Shown piece after piece: positions 44,917 through 55,400 of a DNA stretch of 64,000 nucleotides. Numbering within the stretch: position 1 is the stretch's first letter; each line of letters starts with the position of its first letter. This stretch comes from Isoetes taiwanensis (Eukaryota > Streptophyta > Lycopodiopsida > Isoetales > Isoetaceae): NCBI GenBank assembly GCA_021234155.1, contig JAJEKV010000861.1, forward strand, positions 1-64,000, written 5' to 3'. Position numbers and translations under genes: made by a program. A model generated the notes under the pieces. That model ran no database searches, was not told the origin of the DNA, and worked only from the letters and a program-made list of their open reading frames with translations.

Positions 44917-45648
44917 TTAAAATTTGAATTTGAATGCGAGATATTCGGATGGTGATTACGCGTGTGGAATAAATGGAAATGATTCCATCCGTGCGGTATT
45001 TTCGCGAAGGTGATTGGCAGGAAGGTATAAAACGGATGGCCAGATGGACCACAATAAGCGGATGGCTGATATCCATCGAGAAAAGTACATCGGCGTATTT
45101 GTCGATGCGAATAAGGGGCCTCCGGAACGGATCTCATTTTCGGAGGGTTAGTGATTCTGCGGGAGGGAATATCTTGCAATGGAATCACAATAACCGGGGT
45201 AAGAATATTTTCACCCATCAAAAAGTGGTGAGTTTTTTTTCAGTGTGCCACATCTTGTTTGCAACTATCATCGAATAAAACGAGTCAATCATGTTCTCCT
45301 TTCATAAAGGTAAGCTTTAATTTGTTCCCATGTGTCTTCATTTCATATGTCGCATTCAAAAGATCAAAGCCAAATTCAAACTTTTTGGGTTGCCTTTTGT
45401 TCCATAATATGACAGAATATTCGTGTACGATATAAATGCTTTAAATTGGAAATTTAAATTGGTAATTCGACAAGTAACGTAAAATTCAATTGGGAATTCA
45501 TCACTAATTAAATCCCACCTTGATGAAAGCCACATCTAGACATCCGTACTAAATGGGAAGTGCAGTATGCAGACTATATGAAATAATCTTAACTTGAATG
45601 CCACTATTGGACCAGCCTATTAGTAGTATTGTGTGAATGAGCTAAAAA

Positions 45649-45723
45649 TGCCCACTCTCTCCCACATTGTTTGGGTTGTACATTGATCAACTCAAGGACT
45701 GGCTTGCTCGTCAGGGAGGTGGA
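45649..45723 (+). mobile_element. 75-bp crumb of LINE reverse transcriptase
   Basis: One frame reads CPLSPTLFGLYIDQLKDWLA plus RQGG without a stop, almost identical to the RT block of LINE-E (CPLSPTLFGLYIDQLERW..). Sequence on both sides is unrelated to a LINE. It is a tiny internal fragment, which normal 5' truncation cannot produce. Confidence 0.75.
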
Positions 45724-48320
45724 AGTTCTAAAATGTTTACTCAGTGAATACAAGAATGTGCACCAACTACAAGAAGAAAAGGATCAATCAACACCTTGGT
45801 GTTTTTGACATGGAACTATTACACCTGAGATACAAGGTTGTAGGTGGAGCAATAGTCATCGTGCGCTAAGCACGGTAGACAAGATTGAAATTGGTTTAGT
45901 TATATACTTGATTTACTTATTTGTAGGCAAATCCATGACCCATCTAGATGCAAAGGTTTAGTTGGCAAAGTTTTGAACATGATTTTCCCGTGTAGACCCA
46001 TTAATGGCTACCCTTTTGGATCTAAGAATGAAGAAAGGCTGAATTTGTGCAAATCAATCACTTCTCACAAAGATTCCTGAAATTTTGCAAGTAGTTCATC
46101 TACTTGTAATTTATTTAGGCAACAAGCTTCATACATCAATTATGCTTTATGCCCTCAAACTGCTTGCCGATATCAAGCACAAACACACTGAAGATCCATC
46201 TTCAATCTCTAGCACTGCATTTTAACATGTGATGGTGGATCAGGGTTTGATTTTTTAACAAGAACCTTGCTTTAGTAACATAAAATTCATTGAAAAGTCT
46301 TGTTAATAACAAGAGAGCTTGCAAACTCAACGATGTTTCATCAACAATATATTGCATTGTCGAAGATGTAACAAGCCAAGAATAAAGGCCCATTGGAAAG
46401 CTTCAAGAAGACAATATGTCAAAGTTAGGTCAAAGATCATGTGGTAGTCAGAACCACCAGATTATGATACTGAGGCTACTGACCTTTATAAAACTAGCAT
46501 TACCTTAGGCCTTGTCTTATCCGCTTCTCATATTGAGTTTCATAGTAGCAACCCATGCCATTTTCAAGGCTCCATATCCAATGCAGCTTTCATTGACATC
46601 AGGAATTTGTGGCCCTTGGTGATGTTTTGAGAATTTGTTTTCGTGCCCATTGCATGGGTCCCATGGCTATTAATCTTCATGGACATTAAAAAATCTTTTC
46701 TATTATATTCTATTCTTGTGGTTGAGTAATTTTAGATTTTTTTTTCTTTTGTTTTAGTTATGTTGATTGAATAATCTTCCACAAACTTTTTTAATAACAT
46801 CCTATTATGTCCTAAGATTGTCTAAACTTGTTAAAACTTGTTGAGGTTGTCAGTGTTGGTGGTGATCTAAATTATTTTTCTATGCTAAAAAAATGATACT
46901 AAATTTTGTAAATGGGAGAGGAATGTTTCAATGGACAAGGATTCTATGAAGTCTGCAATCGTGTTATTACTTTACTGTGAGGTTATTGCCTTACAGGTAT
47001 GGTTGCATGGTTGAAAGGTATATTCCGTAGAGATTGGACTCCCCCAAACCAACTTTGCTAGGACCTTAGAGTATGCCTCAAACATCATGGAGGTTTTGCA
47101 AAACAACCCTCATTTCATGCCATACCACACGTCCTAATGTCCATAGACTTGGAGATTATAGATATGTCTCCGGTAATCTTTGCTTTCGAGCCATCTTGCT
47201 TGCTTATAGAGCCCAAAATGTTGTAGGAGAGCCCTTCAAGTGGACCCTTAGACTCTAGAATATCTGGCGTTGCTTTGGTCTGAGGGCCAAAGCCCCAGAG
47301 AAGAGCTAGAGGCCTTAACTTCTTCTTGAAGACATCAAGGTCGGTGAGGTCTGCAGACGGATAAGGAGAGGGGACCGAAAAAAGCGGACCAGAGAGGGAA
47401 GCACAATGACAAACACCTCAGCAGAGCAAGCGGTAGAGCTGAGGGACACCATAGGCCTATCATCAATCTTCATCAAATGGGAAGAATATTTGGTAACCAA
47501 CGGCATCAAAATTTTCTAGATGTCAACCTCCAAAACTACCCGTCCACGAGGTCACACGAGAGAAAGAGGATCTCGGCGCCTTCACCAACTCGGCGCACAT
47601 GAGTTTCAAATGGAAAGCATGAAGCTGAGAAAAATCTGGAATCACGGGGAAGGCGTTGAACGCCGATGCCGCGTTAGCATCATGAGCTAGGGCCAGAGGG
47701 CATAATCTTCCGTCGAGGACATGGCGACACAGGAGCGTATAGGCGCACTCTTGTGTTATGTTTAACATTTTATTCTAGGTTAAAAGAAGCATTACGTGTA
47801 TTGTTTCTTACCCAAAAAGTTAGAAAGGTGGAATTCCAATTTATCGATATTTAGGTAGCAAAAGTAGAGAGTAAACAAAGATGTTGTACAAGTCGCCATA
47901 TGATAAATAGATTTGTTCTTAACCTTGGAAGCTCACGAAATCACAAGTTGATCATACAAGCTAATGCATCCAGTAATCTCCACAATTTTTATTTTAAGCA
48001 TCTCTGTTTTCATGATCTGACTGCTCATTTTTGGTTCGTTACGAAGTCCCAACGTTATTGCCAAAGTCATTTGTTATACCCTTTTCAATATGTTTTTTGA
48101 AAACCATGGGCATGGATCTTTAGTGTTATAGCTCGATAGAGATTCATAGCAAGCAAACTAGTGTTTGTGTTGATGGACTAGTCTGCAGTATAGAAAAATA
48201 TGAATATGGAACTCAAGTTATGGGATTAACCTATTTTAACTACATAATTCAATCTAAAAAAAGGAATGATAGAGGCTTTTACTTCATGCACTCAAATGTG
48301 AGAGCTCATTCTTAATCGTG
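45724..48320. other. No recognised gene
   Basis: AT-rich sequence. Minus frames at 47315-47509 and 47523-47768 (81 codons) lie in a GC-richer block (47290-47760) that could be a decayed gene or transposon fragment, but I see no known motif. Confidence 0.4.
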
Positions 48321-48321
48321 T

Positions 48322-48352
48322 CAAAATATATATCGTCCATGGAGACCCATTA
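48322..48352 (-). mobile_element. 3'-end crumb of the LINE family
   Basis: On the minus strand, GGGTCTCCATGGACGATATA matches the family 3' terminus GGTCTC.GTGGACGATAAAAA with few changes. Only about 30 bp is recognisable, so it is either a minimal insertion or an eroded one. Confidence 0.5.
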
Positions 48353-48448
48353 AGAAGATATGATTGTGCCTTATGATCAAATTTGGAGTTAAACCTATCT
48401 ACATAGTATTGAAGTTTCATCAGAGTATTGAAGTTTCACGTAATAAAC

Positions 48449-49064
48449 ACTACTACACTTATAAGAGGCATTTAACACATTCTTGTTTAAGTTGGATGGC
48501 TTTTTAATATTCTTTATTTGTTGCAATACAAAAAGGATGTCAACTAACAAGGCAAGTCATCATCCCCGTTCAAAATCCATTAAGAATACAAATATCAACA
48601 AACCCAAATCTTTTGCCCCCTCCTAGTCCTAACCATGCAGTTAAAATGGATGATACTGTTAATATTATTTTCTTTGGTTCAGGATATCCAAATAAAAAAT
48701 TTATTCTTTTTCCAATCACACGAATCTAAAGACAAATTTCCGAAAGGGCGTCTTTATTTATGGAATAAAAAAGGACATTTGTATTACATGTAGCATATGG
48801 ATGCCTAGAACTTTTCTCTATGCAACAACTAGGCATACAACAACCTCTGCAAAATGCAATTACCACTATGAGAACGTATCGGCGTTGCTGCCCCTCTCGC
48901 ACCACCACATTAGGAGCAACAGTGGAGTGTCAAGGGTGCCCTCTCTCCTCGATTTTATTTGACAATTAACTTGGATACAACCAAACTACATGAGACAAAT
49001 TGCTATGATGCTACCATAACATGATACACACTATCAAACCATGATACACATCATCAAAGTGCAC
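48449..49064 (+). repeat. Segmental duplication, copy 1 (uninterrupted)
   Basis: About 615 bp, starting ACTACTACACTTATAAGAGG and ending CATCATCAAAGTGCAC. It recurs about 1.15 kb downstream, with small indels. No coding content recognised. It preserves the sequence of the LINE-E target before insertion (ACATGATACACACTATCAAA). Confidence 0.85.
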
Positions 49065-49598
49065 GTTTCCTTTACTAGTGGAATCTAATCACAAAAGAAA
49101 AAAATGTGCTAACGCACTGTGGGTTGCCCATCAAATTTTCATTAAGGAGTGATTAAAGAGTGCATCCTGCCATGAAAATGATGCTATCTCTGTTCTACTC
49201 AAAAGAAAAGTGCCCAAAGCTAAGCTAAGCAAGAATCTGTCTAAGCAAAACTGTGATCGGATTGAAGTTGGGGACCTGCGGTTACATTTGCACTTACTAT
49301 TATATCATCGCCTCCCAAAAGCTTGCTCGAACCCATCTATGGCGGACCAAGGAGGGGTTTCTGGCAAGGTACACAGGGAGTTACGACATGTATTGCCTCC
49401 CTGAGCGATGGCAACCCGCAACCCCCTTAAAAACTACCAGAATGGTATAGAAGAGATGAATCGTAACGCTGCATAATGCAGTGTTGAAATGATATGAACC
49501 ATCCAAACCAGGCCTCAAGATCAATCTCCCGTTCAGGCCAAAATGTCACTATCACTCCACCTCTCAAAGGTATGCCCTTCGGGCAACAATTGCAAGAC
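49065..49598. other. Spacer between duplicated segments, no gene
   Basis: Contains short plus frames only (49210-49450) and nothing recognisable. Confidence 0.5.
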
Positions 49599-50174
49599 TA
49601 CTACAATCGTAAAACGCATTTAACATAATGTTGTTTAAGTTGGATGGGCTTTTAATATTCTTTATTTGTTGCAATACAAAAAGGATGTCAACTAACAAGG
49701 TAAGCCATCATTCCCATTCAAAATCCATTAAGAATACGAATATCAACAAATCCAAATCTTTTGCCCCCTCTTAATCCTAACCAATGGATGATACTGTTAA
49801 TATGATTTTCTTTGGTTTAGGATATCCAAATAAAAAACTTATTTTTTTTCCAATCACACGAATCTAAAGACAAATTTTTGCGGTAGAAAGGGCGTCTGGA
49901 ATCAAGAAAGACATTGTATTACATGTAGCTTATGCCTAGGACTTTTTCTTTATGCAACAAGGCGTACAACCTTTGCAAAATGTAGTTACCACCTCTACGA
50001 GAACGCATCGACATTGCTGCCCCTCTCGCACCATCACATTAGCAGCAACAGTGGAGTGTCAAGGGTGCCCTCTCTCCTCGACTCTATTTGACAATTAACT
50101 TGGATAAAACCAAACTATATGGATAATCAAACTTAGACACATTGCTACGACGCTACCATAACATGATACTCAAG

Positions 50175-50970
50175 TGGGCCCCTCCCCCCCAATGGACCAC
50201 TAGCAGGGTTGTCCCAATCTACAAGGCAAGAGACCCGCATTGCCCCGCCAATTACCGAACCATCATGATCAGCTCAATGTTTGCAAAGCTCCTCACGGGA
50301 TCCTCAGTGGCGGTTGGCGGGGATGGGCGCGAAAGCGGCAGTCGCGGCAAATCCTGGCGAGGATTCGGTAGGACACTCAACCATAGATCCATATCTTCAG
50401 CTGCGGCCTACGGTTGAGGGACGGCGAGAAACGTCGGCAAAATCGTATTCTTCATAGACTTCGTGAGGCTTTTTGCGTGCGCCCTCGGGAAAAGCTGTGG
50501 GCAAGATTGCAGCAGCTAGACGTTCCTGCCGAACTGTAGAACGTGGTGTATGGGTTATATGAGACATGCACCGGCCGGCTACAACCAGCGGGCCAGCCAT
50601 TTGAGAGCAGTATCGGGGTCCGTCAGGGATGCCCTCTCTCTCCCACACTATTTGGCCTGTATATTGATCAGCTGGAGAGATGGCTCATTGATAATGGAGG
50701 CACTGGGGCTCACCTCCTACACACGGATCATCGGGGCCGGTACCGATCTATAAGCCGGCGATGTGGACCTCCTAGCACACACTCAGGCAGACATGCAACA
50801 CCATCTCGATGCCCTAGACATATTTTGCCAGGCGACTGACATGCGCGTCAACTTAGCCAAGACCAAGGTAGTTCTGGTATCGTCCGCATGCCAGCCAACG
50901 CCTCCAATCCTCACTTATCGTGGCCAAAATGTTGAAGTGGTGTCTGCTTACAAATATTTGGGGGCTCGTC
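50175..50970 (+). pseudogene. LINE-E reverse transcriptase, frameshifted
   Basis: The frame from 50142 includes VVPIYKARDPHCPANYRTIM. After an insertion of unrelated GC-rich sequence (about 50300-50400), a frame reads IVFFIDF, the palm 'F+DF.KAF'. SIGVRQGCPLSPTLFGLYID (50543-50839) is the central block; the shifted frame continues with 'DVDLLAHTQADMQHHLDAL', MRVNLAKTKVVLVS and VVSAYKYLGA (50763-50978). The catalytic DD box lies at the frame change near 50740-50765 and is damaged. It belongs to the same family as LINE-B and LINE-C. Confidence 0.85.
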
Positions 50971-50974
50971 GGCC

Positions 50975-51910
50975 ATGAACTGGGACAATCCCATCCTGCT
51001 GCGAGCCGCAGCAGGTTGGAAGGCACTCTATGCAACGGAGGACAATAGCCACAAGGCGGAGCTGTATGATTGGGCCCACCAATCGCACCCATTCAAGATG
51101 CTAGTAGAACCTGTGCTTTGGGGCCCAGTGATTTCCCTCGCCACTTGGAATGACTTGGAGCAGGTGCAGAAAGCTTTCTTGGCACGAGCACTAGGGGTGA
51201 AGTCCACAGTCCCATACCAGATATTGTTGTATGAAACAGTGCCTCTTCAAAGAGGGGCCCTTGACAGACACATCGTCTACTTCCAGAAGGTGGTGAGCAT
51301 GGACGATACTCGTCTCCCTCATCTCGCTTACACTATGGCAATGGCGTCTCAACGCCTAAAAGCCTGCTGGCGGGAAAAGAGAGCTCAGTGGCTGGCCAGA
51401 TAGAATGTGCAGGAGCACAGGTGCATCTAAGCGCAAACGAAGGCAGATCGCCACAGTCTCTGACAGTACCTTGATGCATGCTTCTTCAGTAAGCTACGGG
51501 ATGCCATCACCCTTGAACATGTCAAGACATCACATTATCAATGCCATATAAATCCCAGGTTGGAGCGGGGCCCGCACTGCTATCTGCGCACCCATCTACC
51601 TCAGCGCAGATCCATTGCCTCTATCTGCATAGGTGCACACCATCTCCGAATTGAGACAGGGAGGTGCGTTGGAGAGCTGCGTCAGGAGAGGCTTTGTCAA
51701 CGCTACCAGGTTGGAGCTGTGGAAGGCGAATGCCACGCCCTTCAGAGTTGTCCGGCATATGATGACATTCGGATACGCTATGCTGAGCTGGTCCATCCTG
51801 GCCAGCCCCTGCATGAGATGCTGAGCACGAGCTCGGTACGGAGGTTAGGCTCATACATTCAAGAGACCATGGATCGCCGAGATCAGCTCGGCCCTCGGGC
51901 ACTTACCTGA
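50975..51910 (+). pseudogene. LINE-E ORF2 C-terminal part
   Basis: Two open frames (50975-51403 and 51560-51910) separated by stops. The first carries MLVEPVLWGPVISLATWNDL and LARALGVKSTVPYQILLYET, the post-RT region. The second carries ICIGAHHLRIETGRC and then ECHALQSCPAYDDIR. These are equivalent to the SSHHLGIEVGRW and ETHVILHCPAYQDIR blocks of LINE-B. The first Cys pair is altered (LCQRYQ), so the zinc site is probably lost. It ends RALT-stop. Confidence 0.8.
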
Positions 51911-52111
51911 TACATGTACATATTTCTGTCTATATTTGTTTTTGTATTTGTACAGTTTGACAACAAGCCTATTCTTGTCACGTTTTTTGCCCCAAACAGC
52001 CCTTTAGGACAGGGAGGGGGTTTTTTAACCCGGACAGTAATACGCTACTGCATCTCCTGTTTGGGTCTCATAGGCCAATTGGTCTCTGTGGACGATAAAA
52101 ACGCTTCTATT

Positions 52112-52410
52112 CTATCAAACCATGATACACATCATCAAAGTGCACCCCTCCCCCGCCCGAAAAAAAATAGATTATACAGCTGGGCAGATAATGTGGGAGA
52201 TATTTCTGACGTGTAGCTCTCTCTAATAATCAGGTTTTGGTGTCTGTTCACGTCCTTGGTGCTCGCGAAACGATTCGCATCCGAGCTTTAGGCCTATGCT
52301 TCAATGATAGGAAGATTGTTTTCTCTGCATTCAGCTTCATTTCAGTCCTCAATGAAAATTTCATTCTAAAATGTGGTGACCTCATTTCTTTGCGTAAAAG
52401 CAGTCGAAAA
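52112..52410 (+). promoter_or_regulatory. 5' flank or leader of the EF-hand gene
   Basis: Downstream of the duplication remnant there is a C-rich and A-rich stretch (52141-52170). An acceptor-like CTCTCTCTAATAATCAG ends at 52233, after which the sequence stays open up to the proposed ATG at 52411. This could be a 5' untranslated exon spliced from an upstream exon lost among, or beyond, the LINE. No TATA motif stands out. Confidence 0.35.
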
Positions 52411-55400
52411 ATGACGGAGCCTGTTGATTGGGCTCCATATGCCGACCATGGTGTGGAATTTAGATACATGGAGCCGAGAGGAATTCCACACTCTCTTTCT
52501 ACTGACGATATTCGCGGTGCACGTTCTGCTGCAGGCATCAGGACAATGCTTCATCCACCGGTAAGTTCCCAGTACAAAAGCTAAAGGTCGCCCCCCATGC
52601 AATATTGGTGACAATACAATTTATGGAAGGATTTGGATCTTTATGATTTTTACAGATCGGAGATAAATTGCAGCCAAGTACATGGATTGAAAAGGATATA
52701 TTTGCCAAAAGAACTCCTACGCGGAGGTTAATTACTAATCGTGTAGTCAATCCTCTAGAACCACACTACAGATTACCTACAGGTGTTTGTCTCATTCCAT
52801 GTGATGAGCAGGTGGATATTTTTTGAACCAAGTTTTAGTACTTTGTGTTGGGTAAATTGTTGATCTTTATTCAACACATACTTGCTGCAGGTTTTTAGCA
52901 AGAGAGTGACTGACTTGATGGATACTAGTGATATTCCTGGAACCCAACCAAAACAACATTACAAAGCTCCAGTCAGAGTTCCGATAGAAGATATATCAAT
53001 TAATCCCAAAGCGCATCCAGCCAGAGTGCCAATTATGTAAGTTGACTCTGGGATGGGCTATGGGCAGTTAATTATCTTGATGTTCAAGCTATAATTAGAA
53101 AGAATTGCATTGCCATATTGCTTTCCTGGTTCTCATGCTTATCCTGATGTCATGAATCCCACACCAGGCGCACTATCATGATGCCAACCGTGGTACAGCA
53201 TCTGAAATATTTGAAAATTAACATGTGCCAACGGCTTCCATCTCATATGATCTGCAGCCTAAATCAGGAATAAGCTAAAACATATGAGCATAATTTACAA
53301 CATTCAATCTGACCATTTTTTACATGATATCTCAATCCAATTCACTTCATGAGGCATCAAAATATGAGACGCTTAAAAATTCCATGAGACAGTAGGCGTT
53401 AATCCATCTAGCCAAGATTAACATCATTTTTATGTATGTGCTATAACCCACAATCTACGTTAATCTAATCTACGTTAATCTACTCTTATCTGTGAAGTCT
53501 ACCTTAAGCTGCAGTCTTTGCAGTTAGTGAGTCTGGTAGCATACATTTCTTTCTTGGGTTACATGATAGATGTGTCATTGGCATTCTGATAGGTTATCCA
53601 TGCTTTTACAAAGGTCTTTAGGCCTGCAATGGCAGTAATTCGCTCTAGCTTTTACCTTGCTGCAGTTCTGGTGTTTGGAATCTAAAGATGCCTTCAAACT
53701 ACACTCTTCAAGTGGCATAAGTCCCCTGTCTGGATGGCATTTCTGCTAAAAGGTATTTCCAGCATCCCTCTTACAATTCCAAATCGTTACCAGAAGAAGA
53801 AAATATGGGCGATTTGCGTTGCCACGTGATAATGTTTATTGAAAGGTGTCATGTACAAAGACATATTTACCGGATGTAAGCAATTTGCAAACTTCTGTCT
53901 TCAATTAGCATGTCCCCCTCCCCCCCCCTCCCCTCCCCTCCCCTCCTCCCCCAATTTCTTCCTAAGTGCAGCACTCAGGTACGATTTCCAACACTAGGCC
54001 TGACCTCCACTGTGGTGCTCTGCAACTGGACTGGGCTTCGTTCAAAATAGGAGACACCTCATTATTTCAAAGAGTTGGAGCTGATATGGCATCATATATA
54101 GATGGCTTAACAATATATGTGACAGCCCCACACTGAATTTATGTTCCTTACTGCCTCTACTTCAGCAACCTGTAAAATCTCTAATATTCCATTATAGAAA
54201 ATTAGATTAGATACTTTTTGCTTTTTTGCAATACTTTTTCCTGTTTTGCATACGACCCTTTACGTAGTTCTTTCTATTGTGTGGAAATATTTCTTTTTTG
54301 AGTTAGAGCCAGGAGATTATCAAAGCTTTATCTGCTTTTGTAGAGGTAAGGCTCTTTATTTTTATTAATAAATATATAACAAAGGAATCTCTCTCCTAGC
54401 TGTACTTTATAAGGCAGCATAATACCGGAAATTAAAATTGAAAGCAAAGTAAGTAAGACATGGAAGCATCTGCTGTGGAATGAAAAACTATCATTAACAT
54501 GACATTGGATAGTAGTTCTTTCCGGTATTAGTACTGGTTCAACTCAAAAGCATACCTTTGGCAATCTTTCTGGTGTGTATTAAAACAGGCGAAGAAACAG
54601 AATTGGTGGAGCTTTGGACTTATTCGATATTGATATTGGTAGAGCAAGATATGGTTTCAATAGATCATGCAGGTCTAATCCTCTGGAGCCAGTTTATCCT
54701 GGACAAAAAGAGGAGACACCTGATCAAAGTGAGTTTTTAGTAAAATTTTCTACTTTAGTTAACGTACTTGACTATACAGTTTTAATATAAGGGCTTATGA
54801 ATGCTAAAAGATTCATTCACATGCTTTCAATAGCGGATGGATAAAACCAGTAGCCAGTAAGGACAATAATAATATCCAAAGCACAAGGATTGTCCCACTT
54901 GTCACTGTGTAGTTTGGGCACACAAGTCCTACATGATGCTGCCAAGCATGCAACTGAAATGGCAGAGAGTGATGATCCGTGTTCATTGTTTGTCACTTTG
55001 TCCAATGCAATACATTGTGGGACGCGTGGATGTCCATGTATTTGGCTCTGGAATGAAACTTTCATCAGTGGTGTTGAGAGTGATCTTTACAGAATTGCAT
55101 CTTGCAGGGAGATCCCCTTGTCCATGCTACATATATCATTAGAACAGTCCACAATCTGGAGGCAATCTGAGAACTGGCTTGCAAAATACCACAAAGTAGC
55201 AGTAAGCTTCCTCAGTTGTCAATGATGCCAGTATGCCAATCTAATTCCCTCTTTAGTTAGAGAATTTATTGAAGGCACCATATATGATAGAGTTCATGTA
55301 AGTTTGAAATCGCATTGGGAACTAGGCCAAACTTCACAAGACCATGTAAATAGAGAACCATGATGTGAGAGTTAATGTGATTCAATACCTGAGTAGGGAG

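Larger units (their letters stand above)
42791..45216. mobile_element. Non-autonomous Mutator-like element, complete
   Basis: The 2426-bp element is flanked by a perfect 9-bp duplication ATCAAAAAG (42782-42790 and 45217-45225), the classic Mutator signature. The left end GGGTGAACATATTTTTACCC and the right end (inverse GGGTGAAAATATTCTTACCC) start long terminal inverted repeats. Similarity extends about 115 bp through GATATTCCCTCCCGC and CGGAGGCCCC. Next to the left TIR is an array of degenerate GGAATCAC hairpins; weaker ones occur at the right. No transposase is encoded. The interior could contain captured host sequence (a Pack-MULE), but I do not recognise it. Confidence 0.9.
50170..52111 (+). 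mobile_element. LINE-E: 5'-truncated LINE in a duplicated segment
   Basis: The insert starts at about 50170 inside RT (RVVPIYKARDPHCPANYRTI, the 'P++K..D....NYR.I.+' block). It proceeds through the palm, thumb and C-terminal region to a stop at 51910 and a 200-bp 3' UTR. That UTR ends in GGCCAATTGGTCTCTGTGG and ACGATAAAAACG. Both borders are defined by comparison with the uninterrupted duplicate at 48449-49064. The C-terminal half (50975-51910) is only lightly damaged. The tail is very short and no long target duplication is visible. Confidence 0.88.
49599..52145 (+). repeat. Segmental duplication, copy 2 (split by LINE-E)
   Basis: Copy 2 runs 49599-50169 and resumes at 52112-52145 (CTATCAAACCATGATACACA and on), with LINE-E in between. 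Alignment with copy 1 shows the insertion fell within ACACT/ATC. Confidence 0.85.

Noticed and set aside
52237-52410. Upstream in-frame extension of EF-hand exon 1
   Set aside because: Begins with TTG after an acceptor-like site and its composition does not resemble the rest. The ATG at 52411 starts a stretch that leads straight into the conserved motifs. Kept as probable leader.
54890-55225. 111-codon plus-strand frame between EF-hand exons 4 and 5
   Set aside because: No splice phase compatible with exons 4 and 5, no protein family features; treated as intron.
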